From Flaccisagitta enflata (taxonomy: Eukaryota > Chaetognatha > Sagittoidea > Aphragmophora), in contig OZ231127.1 in the NCBI GenBank assembly GCA_965153355.1, forward strand, positions 63,922,001 through 63,986,000: 64,000 nucleotides of DNA. Reading direction: 5' to 3'. The first letter of the stretch is position 1. Every line of letters starts with the position of its first letter. The notes beneath the pieces were generated by a model, which was not told the origin of the DNA, searched no databases, and saw nothing but the letters and a program-made list of their open reading frames with translations. Of the stretch, positions 24,021 through 64,000 are shown piece by piece. Both the position numbers and the translations under genes were made by a program.

Positions 24021-24705
24021 GAAATTAATGGATGAGGGCCTTGTGAACCCTCAATGACTAGTTAATACGCGCACCACTCCTAGTTTTCCACCAAACAGAA
24101 TCTGAGAAACATTAGACCCATTTTCTACCGGTAAAAATGGGGCTAGGTACTCTTTGTGGAGCTCAATCGATTCGTCTTTTCAAGAGGAATCGATTGATAC
24201 CCTTAATGACTATGATTTTAAAATTTTTGGCCTGGACCTTGAGTCATTTCCGCCACATGCGTCAAAATGCGTCAAATTTGCAAAATTTCACTGTTTTTGC
24301 TGCTTTCCGGGCAGTTTTTGCGTGTAAAAATTATGTTCTGGTTAGTTTTTTTTTCAAGTCTCATGCCTCAATAGTGTCTTTAAAGAATGTAAATCTTAAA
24401 TGGGAATCTTTTACAATGCATCATTTGTCACTTTCTAAACCGGAAGTGGCCAGAAATGACCGGAAGTGACGCACTCAACGTCAATTTTCTTTTCTCGGTA
24501 TACCTTGCAAAGAAAGTAGAACATGTGTAGTGGTTATGTATAAGGAAACAACTAGAATAAATCGAACTAGAATAAATTGCAGTAGAATTGAAATGAATTC
24601 AATAGGCATAGAATGGGCGTAAAATTGTAGTTAAATAGGTATAAAATTGATGTAAAAAAAAAAAAGAGCCAAAGTAATAAACCAAATCGCAGTAGGACGA
24701 GAATA

Positions 24706-24914
24706 AACAAGGTCGGATACACGGCTACAGAAGTCGCGTGCGGGTGGGCAGGGGCCATATTTGAGGTCACCAGACTATTTGGGCAGGAGCAGTGAGGTCA
24801 CAGAAATAAAATCATAAACAAAGCTAAGTGTGACCAACCGACCAACCGAATGACAAATTGGAAAGAAAATGAGCCCAAGTAACAAACCAGAGTCGCGTGC
24901 ACGCGACTAAAAAA
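24706..24914 (-). mobile_element. Hairpin-ended element (about 209 bp)
   Basis: It starts ACAAGGTCGGATACACGG with AGTCGCGTGCGGGTGGG and ends AGTCGCGTGCACGCGACT plus AAAAA. The left arm GTCGCGTGC is the exact complement of the hairpin arm GCACGCGAC. Confidence 0.75.
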
Positions 24915-24970
24915 AGTTATTGCTTTTAGTGGCCTTTGAAACTCACGGCGATGATTTTAAACCCTGTGCA

Positions 24971-26590
24971 TCATGGCTTGATGCTGTCTGGGATTATGTG
25001 TGAAATGGTGTTTAAGTCAAACTTGACGACACGTTCTCCGGCGCCATTGATATTGACATAGAGTCCGTCAACAGGGAAAAAATATGGCTCACCAACCAGT
25101 TTTCTGAGAAACGTAGGATCGAGTTTAAAGAGCTTAAAATATGTACTAATTACAATGATAGCATGAAAACAAGGCTAAAGTCGCACTGATCAGTTATTGA
25201 TCGCTTAGAAATATTGGAATCTTTCCTATATACGATCCGCAAATAGTTGCAAAAGTGTTAGGTAGGTCATGACTGTAATTGAGGGTCGGAGCAAGGCAGC
25301 GGCCCCAAAGGGAAATTTTTTCCTTCTCTTCCTCTTCTGTCCCGCCTCTTCCAACCTCCAGGACCATATCCCAGCCTTGAGGGATTTGGGCCTCAAGACT
25401 AGCATTTGGGCGTTGAGGCTGAGATATGGGCCTAGAGGTTAAGGGGGGGGGGGATGAAGGAGAACGAAAAAATTCCCCCCTGTGACAGCAAAGGTCATCA
25501 ACCCCTTCGGGGCCGCTGCCCAAAAGGATGGTCTCCTTATGATGAGCGCATTCTAAGAAAAATCGTTACATTTCATGAACAACTCGCTCTTGAAAAAGTT
25601 CAAAGACAATTACAAAATGGTCAAAATACATCAAAACGGTATTTTTTACAAGAACTACATTTGGATTTAGAAAGCTTCATCATTTGCCTTTTGTGGAGAG
25701 AGAGAGAGAGAGAGAGGCAGACAGACAGACAGAGAGACAAAGGGACAGAGAGAGAGAGAGACAGACAGAGAGACAGAAAGAGAGAGAGACAGACAGAGAG
25801 ACAGAGAGAAAATAACACGCAAATGTTTCAAATTCGCAAATATGTGTTCACCGCAACTCGCGATTTGTATTTTAAGTGACAGCAAGAGAGCCGTCGAGTT
25901 TGGTTATAAAGGACAGGACTACTGAGAAACAAGAAAATGCGCAATTTATTGGTTTGTTTGACCAACACCTTAGTTCGTAATACCAGATCCTCCAATCCAA
26001 TGTGAATTCCACGAATCTCGTAAGTAGCGTTTGAAACAAGGGTAGTGGAGAAAATAGAATGGCCCAAGGTTCATCAGTAATAGGAGCACGAGAGGGGAAA
26101 GGGAAATAAAACGGAAAAGAGTAAGCAGAATGGAAAAGGGTAAGGAGAGAGAGAGAGAGAGAGAGAAACATTCAAATCTATTCCTTGGGCTTTGATAGGA
26201 AAGTAATGGGTTGATGATAATGCTGAAGGAAGAATTTTTTGCAATCGCAATGAAGGGCCCGGGGATGGAAAAAAAGTCATGGTTGAGTCTGGAGCTGGAA
26301 CATAGATCAAATGAGCCATTCTGCTTTGTATCATCGCCATGGCTTTCCACACCTGCTCAGTCAATGCGGGCATAGAAACTGGTGCGTCTTTGAATAATGA
26401 AATTTTCCCAAGAATATCTGAAGGAATTTGGTAATGTCTTTTATGTAAGGTCTGACCTGACCTGATACACATTAAAGATTTGTAAACAAAAAAGCGTTTG
26501 TTTTTTTTACAAAAAAAAAAACATGCATAGTACCCAAATTCCTCTAAGATGGGCTCAGTCCCGTCAATGACGATGGAGACAGCTCTAATT
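24971..26590 (-). CDS. Possible exons of an unidentified minus-strand gene
   Basis: Three coding-looking blocks lie on this strand. 25145-24971 reads TYFKLFKLDPTFLRK, then GLYVNINGAGERVVKFD, and ends DSIKP with a stop, behind a TAATTAG acceptor. 26451-26353 (33 codons, phase 0 to 0) reads RHYQIPSDILGKISLFKD between a GTCAG acceptor and a GTGTGG donor. About 26590-26530 reads VSIVIDGTEPILEEFGYY. The phase between the last two exons is not resolved and the intervening exon or exons are not certain. I do not recognise the product. Confidence 0.35.
25297..25524. mobile_element. TIR element with GGCAGCGGCCCC ends
   Basis: Left end GGCAGCGGCCCCAAAGGG, right end CCCCTTCGGGGCCGCTGCC. The sub-terminal sequence is pyrimidine-rich at the left and purine-rich at the right. 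The centre carries the CAGCCTTGAGGGATTTGGG minisatellite unit also seen at 1560-2150. Non-coding. An open frame just to the right (25524-25700) is of unknown meaning. Confidence 0.55.
25700..25808. repeat. GA/GACA microsatellite
   Basis: A run of AGAGAGAG and CAGACAGACAGA units. Frames through it are repeat artefacts. Confidence 0.9.
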
Positions 26591-26661
26591 TTTGTCGCGG
26601 ACAAGCGATTACAGCTTGTCATTCTGTTGGTCCGTCCCAAAATTTTTTTACTTGCGAGCGG

Positions 26662-26845
26662 TTTTTAGTCGCGTGCTACGCGACTACACCCTGCTTTGTC
26701 GGTCGTCCATCGGTCCGTCACACCTTACTTTTCGGCGTTTCTGGGGTTTTTGGCTAAACTGCTCCTGCCCAAATGCTCCACTGACCTCAAATATGGCCCC
26801 TGCCCACCCGCACGCAACTGGGGTAGCCGTGCATCCGGCCTTGTT
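26662..26845 (+). mobile_element. Hairpin-ended element (about 184 bp)
   Basis: It starts TTTTTAGTCGCGTGCTACGCGACT and ends GCACGCAACTGGGG then CATCCGGCCTTGTT. The middle reads CTGCTCCTGCCCAAATGCTCC and ATGGCCCCTGCCCACC, near-identical to 54996-55211. Confidence 0.75.
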
Positions 26846-28183
26846 GCATTACAGCTTCTGTCCATCTGTCTTGCTGTGTACTCGGCCTTGTTCCTATAGT
26901 CTTTTATCTTCTTTATTTTGTGATTGGGCTAGAAACCCGAGCCCAATTTTCATCAAATTTACATGGATTTTATGCTAGTTTTATATCAATTTTTCAGCCC
27001 TTCTAAGATAATTCTTTGAAAATTCTACTAGAAATTATTGTAATGATTCCCTCATACATATCATTTCATAATCATATGTGCGACCTTTCTTTGCCATGTT
27101 AACAGAAAAGGTAATAGAAAATGCGTTGTTTCCAGTAATTTCCAGTCATTTCCGGTCATTTCTGGTCACTTCTGGTCATTTCCGGTTTAGAGAGACGCAA
27201 GATTCGTGTTCCTGTTGGAGATTAACAATCTCTTAAGCCACTGCAGTCATATGATCTGCAAAAAAGAGACCTAAGCTTACTTTTTTTTCAACCAAAAGTT
27301 GCCCGAAAACTGGTGAAAACAACGAAATTTCGCCAATTTGACGCATTTTGACGTATGTGGCGGAAATGACGCAAGGTCCAAGCCAAAAATTTTAAAATCA
27401 TGGTTAATATGGGTACCAATCAATTCCTCTTGGAAAGACAAATCGATTGAGCTCCACAAAGAGTACCTAGCTCCATTTTTACCGGTAGAAAATGGGTCTA
27501 AGAAACATCCTTTCTCATCTACCCCAAATGCAAATGCAAGCTGCTTACCAAAGGTAGTGCATTCGGAACTTCTTTGCAAGGGCAAATGATCGTTACCTAG
27601 TTAACCAAAATTGAACAAATCATCCGAGGCCATTGTTAAAAAACCATTCCCTTAAAGGATCGAATCGAGGTCGAGCTTAATGCGACCGCCGGACATTCTA
27701 TATGTCGAGTCAAAATTGAAGAAAGGGGAAGATCGATTTTGGCTATTTTAGGCAAGCTTGCAAACGTAGTGAATAACAGGGACTAAATATTTCGAATTAT
27801 GTAACTCTCTCCGCTTTTGAACTTGATAGCACTCAATCCACTCTACATAGCTTTTAAATTGCATGCCTTGCATGGTGCCCTCCTCGAATGCTCAATGGTA
27901 TGAGTCACAGGACGATCTCAACAAAAGCCAGCCGAATTTAGATCTGTCTATTTTCCTCAGACGTAGGAGATTCCATTGCCAATGCCATTGGCATTGGAGA
28001 AGAATACTAACGAGCTGGTTGCCCACTTCCATCGTCTTCCCTGTCGGTATGGTCACGCGGCGGGCGATTGTTATTTTCTCTGGCAGTTTTATCTTAAGAC
28101 TTTTTTCCCAGAAGAAATTTAATTTTGAATTGAGTCCCGAAATCTTCATAGCAATCGCTTAAGAATCCGGATCGGAGCGAGAA

Positions 28184-28286
<103 letters not shown>

Positions 28287-28596
28287 CGCAGAAGAATAAT
28301 AAAGCCCCGTTGCACAGTACGGGACGCAGGGGGTTCGAGAACATTTTGGTGCGGCTCATCCTCATCTTGATAAACATTTCTCGTTTTCTAAACTTTAAAG
28401 TTCAAAATCTACGAGTTTTCAAAAAAAAAATGTAGTTTTCTCATTTTTTAAAGATTCGCAGACAACCGAGTGAACTGGAAAAAGGAAACTAAGTCACGTG
28501 CCAGAAGAATTTAAAGAAAAATTCTTCACTCAACCTTTCAAAAATACTCCCATTTAACTTCTAACTTTAAACTAGTCATTTCCAAAAAAACTAGAA

Positions 28597-61640
<33,044 letters not shown>

Positions 61641-62649
61641 TCCGTGAGATTTCTTTGCTTTGCTCTTTTTCATGATAAGAGCGGAGCTTTTCCGTTTGGG
61701 AGTTAAACCTTCCAACTCACCCTCCTCCCCATCCCCCTAACTTCTTTTTAAGTTTGCTCTCCATCCTTTTAAGGATGGTCTGAGAGTGCGCCTGCGCCAC
61801 TTTACGTCGTTTTCTGTATCAAATCAGATGCATTAGATCGTGAAAGTATCTCGTGTACATATCAATGGCACCGTGTTTTCCCCGTTTGTAAGACTCAACG
61901 AGTGAGCAACGAGGTTTGAAGGCGTCAAATAAGAGACTGAGCGCCTCCGCCGCCGGGATTGACACTGTTTCTGGTGGGGAAAATTGGTTGTCTTTATTAA
62001 GAAAAAGATCTTATTCTGTGTATACTTTGTATACTGTGTACTTACATCCGCTTAACCTTGACATACAAACTCTCACTTTCTCTCATTCACATTCCCACAC
62101 TCATAAGCGCGTACACGGGGGCCGTGTAAGGAATTTAGGACCCGTAAGCTATGCAATTAAAAAAATCGCCTCTGTTCGCTTCGTTACAACTGATGGCATT
62201 TCTATAACAATTGAGGGGCCCTCCAGGCAAGTGTTTACAGGACCCTACATTCCTCTCTTTTTTTTAATTCTTTGTTTAGTCATTTGCAACACAACTTTAC
62301 ACCCGGCTGTGTTTGTCTGTCTGTCTTTCAGTCTGTCTGTCCATCAGTCTGTCCATCACCCTTTACATATTTTTATTTTTGCTGTTTTTAGCTTTAGCTT
62401 CCCAAATGACTTCCAATATGGCACGTGACTGAGGTAGCCGTGTATCAGCCTAGTTTTTTTTCCATTTTTTTCTTTTTTTCCCCTTGTTTTTTTTTCCTTT
62501 TTCCTTTTTCTTTTTCCTTTTTCTTTTTTCTTTTTTTTCTCCCTTCCCCTTTCTTTCCTCATCTTTTCTATGACAGTTGTGGGGCCCGCTTAGGCCCGGG
62601 CCCTTGTAGTTTGTATAGGTTGTACAGGCTTCCATCCGCCCCTGCACAC
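61641..62649. other. Region 3' of SLC12 exon 23, no gene recognised
   Basis: It contains a degenerate hairpin-element-like stretch (62281-62455: ACACCCGGCTGTGTTTG, CTGTCTGTCCATCAGTC, GAGGTAGCCGTGTATC) and a T/C-rich tract (62450-62560). No exon for the missing SLC12 C-terminus is visible. Confidence 0.45.
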
Positions 62650-63660
62650 GCACACGCGTACGGTGCGCCGCATTAAAAACAGGACAGTTCGTATCAATTG
62701 CATATTATTGCGCAATAATGGATTATTGAAACCAAATACGGATGAATACATCGCTCATGTGTTTGTAGTTGATGGATCCGCCTTCGGCCTGGATGACAAG
62801 CTCCATAGAGTGTGGCAACGTGGCAAATAAGTTGGCCAGGTAGTCGACGGTGAGCCGGCACCAAACTGTAAAAGTATCTTTTGCATAGGGCACTTTGTAA
62901 GACTGGTTTCTGCCTAACTATTGCCCTGAGACATAAAAAATTCATGACTGTTTGAAAGCCCTGCAAAAAATCTTCCAAATGCGACGTTGCTGGTCATTGT
63001 AGCTTTATTCGTTTAGAAATGGCAAAAGTTTGAAGAAAAAGATCACTGATTAAAAAAGTGCTCCTTTCAAATTTTTCCAACAAGCAATTTACGTCTTTCT
63101 GTTTTTGTCAATGATGAAGCTTAGAATTGTCTTCGATACTCGATATCCATAGGCAAATTAAAGAGCTTCGAGTTTTCTTTAAAACGGCGCCAAGAACAAA
63201 TCTCTCACTCAATGTGTTTGATTTTTATGTTAAAACAAAGATAACCCCTTAAAATCACGTAGTAAATTTTTGACAACCTGTCTTCATCCTAAAGCCATTT
63301 CTAAACGGCTAAAGTTAGGGCATCCAGAAAGGTCTCATTAGAAAGATCTTTTGCAGAGCTTCAAAATGGTCATGGATTATGCTATGTTTTTCTTATTGCA
63401 TGGATGTGAAACACTGACAAACAAGTGGTTCGCTTTTTGTTTTTTTGCCATAGTTAGTTTTTCCCATTCCATTTTTTATAGCTTCTCTTTGGAGCGTCAC
63501 TGCGTCCAAACGAATCGACCGATTTAAACGCGGTTTGCGGCAAACGCTTCATCTTTCAGAGAGCTTCAAATTGGTCACCGATAAAGATATGATTGTATAA
63601 TTTTGAGCGGAGAAATATAGGAAAATGTACTGTCCTGTTTTTTATGCGCCGCACTGTACA
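62650..63660. repeat. Element of about 1 kb with inverted ends
   Basis: GTGCGCCGCATTAAAAACAG then GACAGT at the left returns inverted as ACTGTCCTG, T-run, ATGCGCCGCAC at the right. The inside contains AT-rich sequence with ATTTCTAAACGGCTAAAG, a motif shared with other foldback repeats in the window. No transposase frame seen. Confidence 0.55.
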
Positions 63661-63661
63661 C

Positions 63662-63672
63662 GCACACACACG

Positions 63673-63759
<87 letters not shown>

Positions 63760-63845
63760 ACACACACACACACACAGAAACAGACACACAGACACAGACA
63801 CACAGAAACAGACACAGACACACAGAAACAGACACACAGACACAC
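63662..63845. repeat. (CA)n and CAGA/CACA microsatellite
   Basis: CA run followed by CACAGACACAGACAC variants. Frames through it are artefacts. Confidence 0.95.
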
Positions 63846-64000
63846 ACTTAAACAAATCGAAATAGGAGATTTTTTTGCCTCGGTTTTTTAAGAAGCCGGC
63901 TCTAGGAAGAAAAATCTTACAAACTATAAGAAGCGACAACCAATTTTTTCCCATCTTCCGAAACTTTTTTTTCAAAAGGCCAGGCAAAGCCTTTGACAAC

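Larger units (their letters stand above)
24110..27500. repeat. Long inverted-repeat pair flanking about 2.6 kb
   Basis: The left arm (about 24110-24480) contains TCTACCGGTAAAAATGG, GAGCTCAATCGATT and CCGCCACATGCGTCAAAATG, then GACCGGAAGTGAC. The right arm (about 27120-27500) is its complement in reverse order. The outer sequence (CCTCACTATACCC at about 24000) recurs at 10890 and 51580, so this is a dispersed repeat family. The interval holds other elements and possible exons. Confidence 0.6.

Noticed and set aside
25454-25879. Plus-strand protein starting near a GGCAGCGGC element
   Set aside because: The part reading SPYDERILRKIVTFHEQLA is open for about 55 codons, but it runs out of an element end and into a GA repeat; no splice partner was found.
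27892-28149. Minus-strand exon reading LKIKLPEKITIARRVTIP upstream of SLC12
   Set aside because: Open and somewhat coding-like but without clear splice sites or partner exons.

Overview
This is a stretch of animal nuclear DNA, most likely from an invertebrate. Coding exons are split by GT-AG introns, and simple-sequence arrays, foldback repeats and TA-flanked MITE-like elements fill most of the space. There are no bacterial-style operons, rRNA genes or CRISPR arrays. The multiple-cysteine-cluster Toll-type ectodomain found here is typical of protostomes and some other invertebrates; I cannot place the species further.

Layout. (1) 1-5000: repeats, MITEs and possible terminal exons of an unidentified gene (about 440-918). 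(2) 5008-9465, minus strand: the most unusual gene of the window. It encodes a secreted/transmembrane leucine-rich-repeat receptor with a Toll-like ectodomain whose cytoplasmic part is not a TIR domain. Instead it has a degenerate protein kinase, an IRE1/RNase L-type KEN ribonuclease-like domain and a C-terminal ubiquitin-like domain. Two exact 16-bp tandem duplications break its frame in this sequence. (3) 9.5-15.4 kb: repeats and nested hairpin-ended elements. (4) 15.9-18.8 kb, minus strand: a decayed, internally duplicated gene fragment with an end-of-NACHT-like segment and long coiled coils. (5) 19-28 kb: repeats, plus a few possible minus-strand exons (24.97-26.6 kb). (6) 28597-61640, plus strand: a 23-exon SLC12 Na-K-2Cl cotransporter gene (NKCC type), reconstructed exon by exon with consistent splice phases. 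Its last recognisable exon ends at an in-frame stop, and the conserved distal C-terminus is not in the window. (7) 48529-55570, minus strand: an unidentified 8-exon gene (286 aa) lying wholly inside SLC12 intron 16 on the opposite strand. (8) 61.6-64 kb: repeats.

About 20 copies of a short hairpin-ended element (about 115-350 bp) are scattered through the window. One end reads like ACAAGGCC and the other ends in a hairpin followed by CTAAAA. The hairpin arm sequence changes from copy to copy, but the matching sequence near the other end changes with it. These elements are often nested in each other and in long palindromic elements, including a 1.96-kb palindrome in SLC12 intron 14.

The SLC12 gene would encode an ion cotransporter regulated by SPAK/OSR1 kinases. 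The Toll-pseudokinase-KEN gene would be a candidate innate-immune or stress receptor linking extracellular recognition to RNA cleavage. I see no functional link between the two. All calls are by eye; no database search was run.
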